IMG/VR virus record: IMGVR_UViG_3300034061_004440
Span: 1-20,108 of that record
Length of the DNA stretch: 20,108 bases
Origin: a virus
Strand: one strand, 5' to 3'
Shown here in pieces: positions 1 to 8,889 of the stretch (within the stretch, counting starts at the first letter, position 1; every line of letters begins with the position of its first letter). The notes beneath the pieces are model-generated. The model was not told where the DNA came from. It did not search any database and saw only the letters and a list, made by a program, of their open reading frames with translations. The position numbers and the translations under genes were made by a program.

Positions 1-3000
1 GAATTAAAAATAGAAAGAAGACCAGTATCACCAGCAATAAACTTAGGTAACACATCAGCTAGCTTATTCTTAACAGAAAATTTCTTTGCTATTGATAACT
101 TAGCTAAAAATGAAGGACCAGTTAATATGGCCCTACAATTTGGTAATTTAAAAGCTATTGATTTTTTAAGAGGTTTACAAGAACAATTCAATTTAGTATT
201 TTGGTCTGATAGAGATAATCCCACTAAAATTTACATAGAACCTTGGAATACTTTTAAGGATTTAGGTACAACATTAGATTGGTCGGATAAAGTAGATTAT
301 AATGTTAAATGGGAGATTTCACACCCATCTGCTGATGCTGAAAAAACATTAGCATTCCAAAATGCAAATGATGAAGATGCTGCTAACAAATATTATATTG
401 TAACAGATAATAAACCATTTGGTTCCTTCACTTATGAAGCACAAAGTGATTATGCTAAACAAACTACTAAAAAAATAGGTGGTTCATTCTTCGCACCAAC
501 TATTGTTAAACCTATTCCAGGTACTCAAGCTATAACAGCTATTAGTAATATAACTGTACCTCATATATATGGTTCTGATACACCTAATAGACCTCCGTTA
601 ATTAAATTTAAACCAAGGTTATTATTTAAGAATGGTAAGAAAACATTTGCTACTACCTATAATTTAGAATCAGTTAATCTCAACACTTATTATCAGATGT
701 CCCCTGTAACTACTTTACAGAACTCTGCTTCTAAGTTTGATTTGAATTATTCCTCAATGAATTATTATTGGGGTGCTGATAGTATTATACAATATGACCA
801 TTATACTGATAATGATTGTTTTAACAGATTCTGGGCTGATTATATAAATAATATTTATAGAAATCCTGCTAGAAGATTAACTTGTAATATAGTTTTTGAC
901 CCTACTGATTTACAAAGATTTAAAATCAATGATACTATTTTAATCGATGGTCAAACCTATTTAATCGATAAAATTAGGGGTTTTAACTTAACTAAACCTG
1001 ATTCTGTAGAGGTACAATTAATTAAATTATTATACCCATCTGATAAATATAGACCAATTTATATTGTTGATGGAAATGATGATATACAAGTACCTGGTCA
1101 TCCTGCACCTGATAATACTCATAATGGTTCTGAATTTACATTTGATGTTGATTTAGCAGACCCAACAAAAGTTATTATTAGAGATTTAGATGGTGGAACA
1201 GTACCACCTGATGTTGTAAGTAAAGATTTAGTTAGAAACTCAGGTTACTTAGTTAGTGGTTCTAAAGTATTAGCTAAACAAAAATGGGATAAACAATTTG
1301 TTACAAGAAATGTTCCTAACAGTTTACAATATGGAATTAATGATGGTTCAACACCTTCGGGAAATTCGTTTAATGTTGGTGATAATAACACACTAAATGG
1401 ATTTGGTCGAAATATAGTTGTTGTTGGAGATTCAAACGAATTATCCGTTGAAAACCAAAATTTAATTGTTGTAGGTAATACTAATAATGTTGATAGAACA
1501 AACCAGAACTTAATTTACATAGGTGATAACAGTAACTCAGGTGTTAAGAACTTTCAAGGTAGCTTAATTATTGATAACACATCAGGTAGTAGTGATTTAA
1601 ATAGTGATGGTGTTACCAAATCTGGTTTAATTGCTTTGAATAGTAACATCCAGTTAGCTGGTACAATGAATGATACTGTTATCTTAGCTAATACATTAAG
1701 AGGTAGCACTGGTGTATCAATAGGTAGAACAGGTTATGATACTAAGAACTGTTTATTCATTGGTAATGATAATGTTAATGCTACTCCATCAAGTGAGATG
1801 GATAATATCACTATGATTGGTAACACAGGTGTTAACTTTTCTGGTTATGCTGCTGCTGGTATTTATCCTGATTTTGGTAGAATAACTATTATAGGTAACC
1901 AAGGTGTAATTGTAAGTGGTGGTTATTGGAACTTAGCCCAACATAATGATTATGGTACTACACATACATCTATAGGTAGTACATCTTATAGCATAACCAG
2001 TTTAGGTAATGAGAGTACTGATATTAAATATTCTCTTTATGCTAACAACAGTTATATCAATAATACAGATTGTGATTTTTCAGGTTCACAATCTAATGCT
2101 AGTACTCTTATAGCTAACAGTTATGCAGGAACTAAAAAAGATATTTCTGATAGTGCTTTAATTGGTAACAAAAGATTAACAGTAAATAATAATGCTGATG
2201 GTACTTTATTTGCTGCTAATGATGCTGTTAGTGTTGGTAAAACAGATTTTAGCAATATATTAACTAATGGTAATCCTAGTTTTGTAGTACCTGGTGGTAA
2301 CCCAGATTCTCCAGGTTATGCATATCCTAATTTCTATGCTACTGCTTCTTATTCAACATTATTAAATAACTGGAATTCATATATTTCAAGGTCTGATTAT
2401 TCTGTTATAGCACAAAACCAAGCATTAGATAGTAGAACAACTAATACTAGAACTGTTATTTTAAATACATTTAGTGCTTCATTTAGACCAACAGGTGGTA
2501 GTACAGGTAATACTGATTCAAATTATATAGGTGTTAAAAATACTACACTATCAGGTAGTACAACAACAGCTTATGATAGATTAACCTTATTGAATATTGA
2601 GGCTTGTACCTTTACAGGCAGCCACATTGATAGTATCTATGCTAATAACACCAATGCTGATTTTAGAGAAGCAGGTGGTAATAATATTATCATGGGTGTT
2701 AACTATGGTGATTATAATATTGGTGATAATAAAATTATATTAGGTTGGCCTGGTATTTTAAGGAATTTCGATTATCAAGATTTCAACTTATCATCAACTG
2801 ATTATTCTACTATTTTAGGTTCTCCTGATAAAAACAATTATGGTAATGGACCTATTATGGAAACCATTAGTGTGATAACAGGTCACCAATATCATTATGG
2901 TGCCCAATATCATGGTTTTGATAAAGTAGTAGGTTCAGCAGGTGGTAGTTCAACCTTAGATTCTTCAGCTAATACTATAATGTTAGATTGGTTTAGCACA

Positions 3001-3216
3001 GCAGGTACTCATACATTAACTTTACCTGATGCTGTTGATGTTGATGGTAGAGTAGTAGTTTTTAAAGCTAATGGTAATATATCAGCTACTAAAATTATTC
3101 AATTAACTATTGATGGTGTTCAAAGAATTGATGCAAACACTACTTACAATATTGATGCTGCTTATGAAACAGTTACTATAATGGCCATGGATGGTCAGTG
3201 GTGGATAATAAATTAA
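1..3216 (+). CDS. Tail-tip hub / receptor-binding protein with beta-roll repeats (5' end outside window)
   Basis: The reading frame is open from base 1, so the ATG at 127 is probably internal and the start lies outside the window; 1071 residues are visible. Three parts can be seen. The first (to about base 1045) contains FLRGLQEQFNLVFWSDRDNP and an acidic DEDAANKYY segment, which resemble tail hub/baseplate proteins of Bacteroidota phages. The middle (about 1370-2900) is Asn/Gly/Ser-rich with short repeats of the type NLIVVGNTNN, like a YadA-type beta-roll or beta-solenoid. The last 90 residues (from about 2940) are a beta-rich cap ending in DGQWWIIN, typical of fibre C-termini. It probably sits at the tail tip and contacts the host surface. 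The gene lies just upstream of the tape measure. The tail-protein assignment is firm; the exact position in the virion is inferred. Confidence 0.7.
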   Translation, partial: ELKIERRPVSPAINLGNTSASLFLTENFFAIDNLAKNEGPVNMALQFGNLKAIDFLRGLQEQFNLVFWSDRDNPTKIYIEPWNTFKDLGTTLDWSDKVDYNVKWEISHPSADAEKTLAFQNANDEDAANKYYIVTDNKPFGSFTYEAQSDYAKQTTKKIGGSFFAPTIVKPIPGTQAITAISNITVPHIYGSDTPNRPPLIKFKPRLLFKNGKKTFATTYNLESVNLNTYYQMSPVTTLQNSASKFDLNYSSMNYYWGADSIIQYDHYTDNDCFNRFWADYINNIYRNPARRLTCNIVFDPTDLQRFKINDTILIDGQTYLIDKIRGFNLTKPDSVEVQLIKLLYPSDKYRPIYIVDGNDDIQVPGHPAPDNTHNGSEFTFDVDLADPTKVIIRDLDGGTVPPDVVSKDLVRNSGYLVSGSKVLAKQKWDKQFVTRNVPNSLQYGINDGSTPSGNSFNVGDNNTLNGFGRNIVVVGDSNELSVENQNLIVVGNTNNVDRTNQNLIYIGDNSNSGVKNFQGSLIIDNTSGSSDLNSDGVTKSGLIALNSNIQLAGTMNDTVILANTLRGSTGVSIGRTGYDTKNCLFIGNDNVNATPSSEMDNITMIGNTGVNFSGYAAAGIYPDFGRITIIGNQGVIVSGGYWNLAQHNDYGTTHTSIGSTSYSITSLGNESTDIKYSLYANNSYINNTDCDFSGSQSNASTLIANSYAGTKKDISDSALIGNKRLTVNNNADGTLFAANDAVSVGKTDFSNILTNGNPSFVVPGGNPDSPGYAYPNFYATASYSTLLNNWNSYISRSDYSVIAQNQALDSRTTNTRTVILNTFSASFRPTGGSTGNTDSNYIGVKNTTLSGSTTTAYDRLTLLNIEACTFTGSHIDSIYANNTNADFREAGGNNIIMGVNYGDYNIGDNKIILGWPGILRNFDYQDFNLSSTDYSTILGSPDKNNYGNGPIMETISVITGHQYHYGAQYHGFDKVVGSAGGSSTLDSSANTIMLDWFSTAGTHTLTLPDAVDVDGRVVVFKANGNISATKIIQLTIDGVQRIDANTTYNIDAAYETVTIMAMDGQWWIIN
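1411..1570 (+). repeat. Beta-roll repeat units in the tail-tip protein
   Basis: Two adjacent 16-codon units begin at 1411 (NIVVVGDSNELSVENQ) and 1459 (NLIVVGNTNNVDRTNQ), and a related unit begins at 1507 (NLIYIGDNSNS). The pattern of hydrophobic strand, Gly, then Asn/Asp-rich turn recurs less regularly down to about 2900. The DNA copies have diverged, so this is a protein-level repeat rather than a recent duplication. It resembles YadA-head or hemagglutinin-type rolls. Confidence 0.7.
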
Positions 3217-3257
3217 TCTTAGTGAACATAATAATCTATCTGTAATAAATAAATAAA

Positions 3258-5093
3258 ATGTCGGCCCAAGCAGAAATAGATATCAGGGTAAATACAGAAG
3301 GTGCCCAACAATCCTTAGATAAGTTTCAAGGTGCTATTGATACCTTAGGAGGTTCTGTAGAAGTTGTTTTCGGTTCATTAGCACTGTTTGGTGTTGAAAA
3401 TGAATGGGTTAAGAATTTAGAACAAGGTGCTGTAGGTGCTATTGCGTTAGCTGATGGTGCTAAGCGAATGACCGAAGGTATCATCAAATTTACTGGTGCT
3501 ACTACATTAGCTGAAGCTGCACAAGCTGCTTTTAATGCTGTAGCTAATGCTAACCCCTATGTTTTATTAGCTACTGCTATTTTAGCTGCAGGTACTGCTT
3601 TATTCTTATATAAGAAAAATGCTGAAAAAGCTAAAGAAGCACAAAGGCAATTAAGGGAGGAAATAGGTAAAGCTAATTTTGATACAATTAGAAATATTCA
3701 GCTGTTAAAAGTTGAATTAAAAAATGAACAAAACTTAAGAGAATATCAAGCACGTGTTAGCACTAAATCTGTAAAAGAATTAAATGCTGAAATTGCAGCA
3801 TCTAATAAAGCTATCACTCAACAAACTGCTAATGTTGAAAAACAAATTCCTTTACTACAACAGTTAGATTTACAATTTCAAAAGGAAGCTAATGCTTTAC
3901 AAGCTAGATTTGATGCTGGTCAATTAAGCAATGAACAATATGAAAAGGAAAGTGAAGCATTAGCTAAAAGAACAGACCAAACAAAACAAGATATTGAGTT
4001 ACAGCTTGAAAATGCTAGAATAGCTATTGAACAACAGCAAGCTTACATTGATATAGCAAATGAGGAGATAGATAAAAGAAATGAAGTAGCTGAAACTAAA
4101 TCTGAAAATGCTAAAGCTGATAAGGTACTTAGAGATGCTGAAAAAGCAGCTGAAAAAGAAAAAGCAGCAGATTTAGTTAAAATTCAAAATGAATTAGAGG
4201 ATGAATTATATTTAGCTAGGTTTAAAGGTCAAGAATTAGAAGAACTACAAGCACAACAGTTATTTGATGATAGGGTAGCTAGGGCTAATGGTAATGCTGA
4301 GTTAATAAAACAAGCTGAAGAATTATTATTAGCTGATTTAGCTGAAATTAGACAAAGATATGCTGATGATGAAGAAGCTAAAGCAGTTGAACAAACAACT
4401 AAACAAGCTGAAATTAATGCTGCTACTTTAGAAGCACAAAAAGCATTAGATGCTGAGTTATTAGAATCACAAAAAGCATTAGCAGCAGAAGAAGCAGCTT
4501 TACAAGATGCTAAAATATCTGCTATAAGAAGTACATTTGATATAGCTAGTTCTTTAGCTGGTGATAATGAAAAAGTACAAAAAGCTATATTCTTAGCTTC
4601 TAAATTATCTGAAGCTGCCCAGGTTGCTGTTAGTACTACAGCTACAGTAGCTGGTATAAATGCAGAAACAGATGCTGCTGTTGCAAGTATAGCAGCTAGA
4701 AAAAATGAAACTATAGCTGCAGGATTAGCAGGTGACCCTTCAGCATTTGCTAGAGTACCTGCTTTACAAGCTTTACAATTAACTACTAAAGCAACAGGTG
4801 TAGCTAAATCTAGAATAGCTAAAATTAAAGGGGCAGCTGCAATAGCTGCTATATTAGCATCCTCCATAACTGGTCTTAAAGGTGGAGGTGGTGGAGGTGG
4901 AGGTGAAGGAGGTGGTGGTGGTGATTCGGGTATAGGTACAGGTGCTTTTGCTACATTAAGTTTACCTGGTCAAAACCAAAACCAACCTCCTCAATCACAA
5001 CCATCTCAACCTATCCAAGCATATGTATTAGCTGGTGATGTATCTAGTGGTTTAGAAGCACAACAAAAAATTCAAGAAAGAAGAAGATTATGA
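3258..5093 (+). CDS. Tail tape measure protein
   Basis: This 611-residue protein sets tail length and is threaded through the tail tube. The N-terminus (AEIDIRVNTEGAQQSLDKF) is the usual tape-measure opening. A hydrophobic segment follows at about residues 100-118. A long Ala/Glu/Lys/Gln-rich coiled coil runs from about 120 to 430, and a second hydrophobic, Ala-rich stretch from about 435 to 540. A glycine-rich hinge at about 541-557 precedes a conserved-looking tail, AYVLAGDVSSGLEAQQKIQE, which I associate with tape measures of Bacteroidota phages. It is short for the family, suggesting a tail of roughly 90 nm if the usual length per residue holds. The start follows an A/T-rich leader (aataaataaataaaATG). 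It overlaps the protease gene by ATGA. No chaperone frameshift gene pair is seen beside it. Confidence 0.88.
   Translation: MSAQAEIDIRVNTEGAQQSLDKFQGAIDTLGGSVEVVFGSLALFGVENEWVKNLEQGAVGAIALADGAKRMTEGIIKFTGATTLAEAAQAAFNAVANANPYVLLATAILAAGTALFLYKKNAEKAKEAQRQLREEIGKANFDTIRNIQLLKVELKNEQNLREYQARVSTKSVKELNAEIAASNKAITQQTANVEKQIPLLQQLDLQFQKEANALQARFDAGQLSNEQYEKESEALAKRTDQTKQDIELQLENARIAIEQQQAYIDIANEEIDKRNEVAETKSENAKADKVLRDAEKAAEKEKAADLVKIQNELEDELYLARFKGQELEELQAQQLFDDRVARANGNAELIKQAEELLLADLAEIRQRYADDEEAKAVEQTTKQAEINAATLEAQKALDAELLESQKALAAEEAALQDAKISAIRSTFDIASSLAGDNEKVQKAIFLASKLSEAAQVAVSTTATVAGINAETDAAVASIAARKNETIAAGLAGDPSAFARVPALQALQLTTKATGVAKSRIAKIKGAAAIAAILASSITGLKGGGGGGGGEGGGGGDSGIGTGAFATLSLPGQNQNQPPQSQPSQPIQAYVLAGDVSSGLEAQQKIQERRRL
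4880..4925 (+). repeat. GGN glycine-codon run in the tape measure gene
   Basis: A run of GGT/GGA codons encodes eight glycines, one glutamate and five more glycines, forming a flexible linker before the C-terminal segment of the tape measure. It is a simple-sequence tract, in frame, in an otherwise AT-rich gene. Confidence 0.8.
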
Positions 5094-6586
5094 GTACCCC
5101 ATTAATAATAAAATTAGATTTCGAAGAGGATAAAATAGAAGATGGTGTTTATGCTATCTCTATAGTTGATAGTCCTGCAATAGAAGTAGATTTCTTTACT
5201 TTTAATAAATATGAATTTGCTACTTATTCTGATTATCCTAAAGCTGTATCCGCAGCTGCTGAAAGAGGTATTAGATTAAACGAAGCAGTAAACAATAAAT
5301 GTGCTACACAAGTTGGTAAAGTTAGGGCACAACAGTTAGCCCAGGGTAAACCTGTTAGTGAGGAAACAATTAAGCGAATGTTTGCTTATTTGTCCCGTGC
5401 TAAAGAATATTATAACCCTGATGATACTGAAGCTTGTGGTACAATTTCTTATTTATTATGGGGTGGTGAACCAGCATTAGGTTGGTCTGAAAGAAAATTA
5501 GCACAAATTGAAAGAGAAAGAGAATTAAAAGCAGAAAATGAATTAGTTGATTCATTTGAGTTCTCTAAAAAGAAAAAAACCATCTATCTAATATCTTGTA
5601 GTTCAGATAAATTAGAAAGCAAAGCAGCAGCAAGTGAATTGTACTGTTCTCCTTTATTTAAGAAATCCCTTGAATATGCAAGAAAACAAGTATCAGATGA
5701 CCAAATATTTATTTTATCAGCTAAATATGGTTTAGTACCTTTAAATAAAGTTATAGAACCTTATGATGTTACATTAAAGGATATGCCCAGTGATGAAAGA
5801 AAAATGTGGGCTGAAAAGGTTTATTCTGAATTAGAAAATCAATTCAGTATCAATACTGATGAGTTTGTATTTTTAGCTGGTACTGCTTATACAGAATACT
5901 TAATTCCTAAATTTAAGTACACTCATGATTTCTTAGAAGGTAAGAAAATAGGAGAGAGATTAGAATACCTAAATAAATTCTACATTTGCTTCAACAGTGA
6001 TTATTTAGCTTTCTCTTATTTATTTAATGCTTTAGAACAGTTACCAGAATCAGAAAAAGATAATGTTATTGAACTACTTGATAAAATCTCGCAGAATACC
6101 AATAAGGAGATATTTTGTGATGCAGATGGTGGGTGTGAAGTTAAAATGGAAATTCAAACGGATTTTACAGCAGAATCCGAAAAGCAAATGATAGTTTCAC
6201 CGGTAATGATACCGAACAAAGCTATCCTAAGAAAATCTGTTACAGGTGAAGAATTTTATGTTTATTTTACACCTGATACTATTGAAAAAATGGCCCATAA
6301 CTTTCTAAAAAAGAAAGCAACAGATAACTTCAACATCCAGCATGATACAGGTACTAAATTAAAAGGTATTAGTGTTGTTGAAAGCTGGGTTAAACAAGAT
6401 GATAATGATAAAAGTTCCAAATATGGTTTTAATTTACCTGATGGTACTTGGTTTGTTATGTTGAAAGTTGAAGATACTAATTTATGGAATCTAATTAAAA
6501 CAGGTGCTGTAAAAGGATTATCGTTAGAAGGTTACTTTGGTAAACAAGAAACCTTAAACAAATTTGAAGATTGTGGTTGCGAATAA
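5090..6586 (+). CDS. XkdF-like prohead protease with embedded DUF6884-like domain
   Basis: This 498-residue protein has an unusual build. Residues 1-40 carry the GVYAISIVDSPAIE strand that opens XkdF-type proteases. Residues 46-140 form a separate domain (DYPKAVSAAAERG, then CGTISYLLWGG) that I have met in other phage head proteins. Residues 163-297 match the DUF6884 pattern: an ISCSSDKL start, then ELYCSPLF, FILSAKYGLVPL, IEPYDVTL and a KIGERLEYL close. Residues 365-484 are the protease core, with probable catalytic His418 (NIQHD) and Ser478 (GLSLEGYF). Its job is to cleave scaffold and itself during capsid maturation. It sits directly before scaffold and capsid, overlapping the tape measure by ATGA. 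The protease call is strong; the role of the inserted domains is unknown. Confidence 0.85.
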   Translation: MSTPLIIKLDFEEDKIEDGVYAISIVDSPAIEVDFFTFNKYEFATYSDYPKAVSAAAERGIRLNEAVNNKCATQVGKVRAQQLAQGKPVSEETIKRMFAYLSRAKEYYNPDDTEACGTISYLLWGGEPALGWSERKLAQIERERELKAENELVDSFEFSKKKKTIYLISCSSDKLESKAAASELYCSPLFKKSLEYARKQVSDDQIFILSAKYGLVPLNKVIEPYDVTLKDMPSDERKMWAEKVYSELENQFSINTDEFVFLAGTAYTEYLIPKFKYTHDFLEGKKIGERLEYLNKFYICFNSDYLAFSYLFNALEQLPESEKDNVIELLDKISQNTNKEIFCDADGGCEVKMEIQTDFTAESEKQMIVSPVMIPNKAILRKSVTGEEFYVYFTPDTIEKMAHNFLKKKATDNFNIQHDTGTKLKGISVVESWVKQDDNDKSSKYGFNLPDGTWFVMLKVEDTNLWNLIKTGAVKGLSLEGYFGKQETLNKFEDCGCE

Positions 6587-6644
6587 TATGATTAGTGGCC
6601 TCAAGTATATATATGTTTCTGTAATATTAAAATATTTTAATCTC

Positions 6645-7244
6645 ATGTTAAACTTAAAAGAATTAGTAAAACAACATTTTGGTCTAGTTGAACCAACTGT
6701 TGCTACTGAAACTGCTATTGAGTTTGCTACCGCTAAAACATTAGATGGACAATTAACTTTAGAATTTGATGAATTATCTGCTGGAAAAGAAATTTTCATA
6801 GTTGATGCTGAAGGAAATAAAGTTAAAGCACCAACTGGTGAATATGTGTTAGAGGACAAAAAAGTAGTTAAGGTAGAAGAAGGTGTTATTGCTGAAGTTA
6901 AAGAAGCTACTGATGTTGAGGTAGAAGTTGAAGCTGAAGAGGTTGTAGAGGAAGAGGTTGTTGAGGAAATGAAAGATAAAGAAGAAAAAATGGCTGAAAT
7001 TACCCCTGCATTAGTTGAAGAATTAATTAAGCAAATTGCAGCAGTTGTTGAAGAAAGATTGCAACCATTAGAAGCTAAATTAGCTGCATTAGAAACAACT
7101 ACAACCAAGATGGCTGTTGCCCCTGCGGTTGAACCAACTGTTATTAAATCAAATAAAAACGCTGAAATATTCAAAGGTTCAGCAATAACCAAAAACGCAG
7201 AAGCGAGATTAAATAGAATCGCTAACGAATTAAAAACAAGATAA
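6645..7244 (+). CDS. Capsid scaffold protein
   Basis: This 199-residue protein lies between the protease and the capsid gene, the standard place for a scaffold. It is highly charged and helical. An acidic Val/Glu stretch lies near residues 80-107, and a predicted coiled coil (LVEELIKQIAAVVEERLQPL) follows in the second half. A basic C-terminus (NEAR/LNRI region, ending KTR) would suit capsid binding. I chose ATG 6645 because MLNLKELVKQHFGL looks like the native N-terminus of this family; in-frame ATGs at 6588 and 6564 would add a hydrophobic stretch that looks non-native. An in-frame ATG at 6990, after an A-rich stretch, could give a shorter C-terminal form. The assignment rests on position and composition rather than on a clear domain signature. 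Confidence 0.72.
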   Translation: MLNLKELVKQHFGLVEPTVATETAIEFATAKTLDGQLTLEFDELSAGKEIFIVDAEGNKVKAPTGEYVLEDKKVVKVEEGVIAEVKEATDVEVEVEAEEVVEEEVVEEMKDKEEKMAEITPALVEELIKQIAAVVEERLQPLEAKLAALETTTTKMAVAPAVEPTVIKSNKNAEIFKGSAITKNAEARLNRIANELKTR

Positions 7245-7255
7245 AAATTTAAAAA

Positions 7256-8221
7256 ATGAGTAATAACTTATCAACAATCACTACCGATTTTATCGATAGA
7301 GAAGGATTGGGATTCTTAGCAAGAATCGTAAATGAGGGTAACACTATTGAGTTAGCTACCCTACAAACTGGTGTTAGACACAAAGCAACTGTTAACTCAG
7401 TTTATGCTGATGGTAATTTCCAGTATGGAACTTGTGCTGGTACTGCTGATACAGCTACCACTTCTTCATTCCTAGCTAGAGAAATTTTAGCTTGCAAAAC
7501 CACTATGTATGATGGTATTTGCTTACAGGATGTTCAAGAAAAGTTTGGTGCTTTAGGTGGTGAAGGTGCATATGCACAAAACGCAGAGGTATTGAGACCA
7601 TTGGTTGAAGGTGCATTAAGTTCATTCCAGTGCCAAGTTGAAAAGAACTTATGGAACAAAGCAAATGCTACATTATGTGAAGCAAACACTGGTTTGTTTA
7701 GAGTTATTTCTGGTTCTACAACTGGTGTTACTTTCAGTGGTTCAGCTTCTCCAAACGCTTGGGTTGGTGATGCAGTTGCAACTCCAACTTCTAACAACAT
7801 CATTGCACAGGTTAATGCTGTTTACCAAAACATCCCTGAAATAGCTTCAAACAAAGGTGATTTAGCTATCTTCATGAGTGTTGCTAACTTCAAGTTGTAT
7901 GTTAACGCATTAAGCACTTCTACCGGTACTGTTTTAGGTGGATACAATGTTAAGCAAACTGCTAACAGAAGCTTGATGTACATTGAACACCCAACTGCAC
8001 CTGGTGTTATTGTTGTTGGTACTTTAGGATTGAGTGGTTCAAACAGAATTGTTGGTGGTCCTGCAAAAGATATTGTTGTTGGTACCGACCTTGCTTCTGA
8101 TGCAACTAACTTCCAGTTGTGGTACGATATTAATGCTGACCAAGTTAAGTACAGAATTTCTGGTAAATTCGGTGCACAAATTGCTAATCCTACATTCTGG
8201 GTATCTAACGATTTAGCCTAA
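7256..8221 (+). CDS. Major capsid protein
   Basis: This 321-residue protein directly follows protease and scaffold, which is the strongest argument that it is the HK97-fold capsid subunit. The length fits. The N-terminal FIDREGLGFLARIVNEGN and the C-terminal beta-rich part (YRISGKFGAQIANPTFWVS) agree with a capsid protein of Bacteroidota phages, though I see no diagnostic motif. Its codons are richer in C-ending forms (AAC, TTC, plus AAG and TTG) than those of its neighbours, which fits the most highly expressed phage gene. The leader aaaaatttaaaaaATG has no Shine-Dalgarno sequence. Five cysteines are spread along the chain. Confidence 0.8.
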   Translation: MSNNLSTITTDFIDREGLGFLARIVNEGNTIELATLQTGVRHKATVNSVYADGNFQYGTCAGTADTATTSSFLAREILACKTTMYDGICLQDVQEKFGALGGEGAYAQNAEVLRPLVEGALSSFQCQVEKNLWNKANATLCEANTGLFRVISGSTTGVTFSGSASPNAWVGDAVATPTSNNIIAQVNAVYQNIPEIASNKGDLAIFMSVANFKLYVNALSTSTGTVLGGYNVKQTANRSLMYIEHPTAPGVIVVGTLGLSGSNRIVGGPAKDIVVGTDLASDATNFQLWYDINADQVKYRISGKFGAQIANPTFWVSNDLA

Positions 8222-8254
8222 TTTAACAGTTTAACCTTTAAAAACTAATAAATT

Positions 8255-8827
8255 ATGGCTACTTGTAATATAACTTCAGGATTCCAATTAGGATGTAGAG
8301 ATAATACCGGAGGTGTTAGAAGAATCTATATTTTAAGTGGTAGTGTGAGTAAGGTAGTTAATACTAACTCTTTAATCACAGCAATAACAGGTTCAGGTAA
8401 GTTCTTTGCTTTTGAACAAGTTAACCAAACCGCTAACTATACAGAAACTATCAACTCTAGTATTGAAAATGGAACTATTTTCTATCAGCAGGATTTAACA
8501 ATCCAGTTCCACAAATACCAGGATTCGTTACAAGATATAATTGGTACTCTAGGTAAACAACCAGATGCTAAGATTATCTTAGAAACACAGAATGGTAGCA
8601 GTGATAACGATGCTAGATGGTTCTATTTAGGTCAGTTTAATGGTTGTACTCTATCAGCTGGAACTGGTCAAACAGGTACCGCATATGGTGATTTGAATGG
8701 TTACTCATTAACATTCACTGCATTCGAACCTGAACCAGCAAAAGAGATAAGTGCATCTTATGATAATACTAAAACAGCATTCCAGATGTTATCTGGTAGC
8801 TTAAATGGTATTCTAGTAGGTTACTAA
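8255..8827 (+). CDS. Probable tail tube (major tail) protein
   Basis: This 190-residue, mostly beta-stranded protein begins MATCNITSGFQLGCRDNTGG, an opening I associate with structural tail proteins of Bacteroidota phages. The middle holds alternating polar/hydrophobic strands (FYQQDLTIQFHKYQDSL). The late segment, YSLTFTAFEPEPAKEI, resembles the final strand of tail tube proteins. It lies 33 bases after the capsid gene and is the last gene before a strong terminator, so capsid and tube could be made from one abundant transcript. An alternative is a minor capsid or decoration protein. The structural role is well supported by position; the tube assignment is moderate. Confidence 0.62.
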   Translation: MATCNITSGFQLGCRDNTGGVRRIYILSGSVSKVVNTNSLITAITGSGKFFAFEQVNQTANYTETINSSIENGTIFYQQDLTIQFHKYQDSLQDIIGTLGKQPDAKIILETQNGSSDNDARWFYLGQFNGCTLSAGTGQTGTAYGDLNGYSLTFTAFEPEPAKEISASYDNTKTAFQMLSGSLNGILVGY

Positions 8828-8850
8828 ATAACCGAATCTATATAAATGAG

Positions 8851-8880
8851 AAAGCGGGCCTTAGTGCCCGCTTTTTTTTA
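8851..8880 (+). terminator. Intrinsic terminator after the capsid/tube genes
   Basis: A perfect 9-bp stem (AAAGCGGGC 8851-8859 with GCCCGCTTT 8866-8874) closes a six-base loop and is followed by a run of eight T (8872-8879). It is the clearest terminator in the window and separates the capsid/tube genes from the portal group. Confidence 0.93.
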
Positions 8881-8889
8881 TCTATAGGT

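Noticed and set aside
4229-4867. Long antisense open frame within the tape measure gene (212 aa)
   Set aside because: It mirrors the GCT/AAA-rich codons of the coiled coil; the product is an Ala/Ser-rich low-complexity string and the plus-strand protein is clearly real.
6554-7192. Antisense open frame opposite the scaffold gene (212 aa)
   Set aside because: Ser/Thr-rich shadow of the Glu/Val-rich scaffold; no leader and no coding character.
7534-8216. Short frames overlapping the capsid gene on both strands
   Set aside because: They lie wholly inside the capsid gene, have low-complexity products and no A-rich leader.
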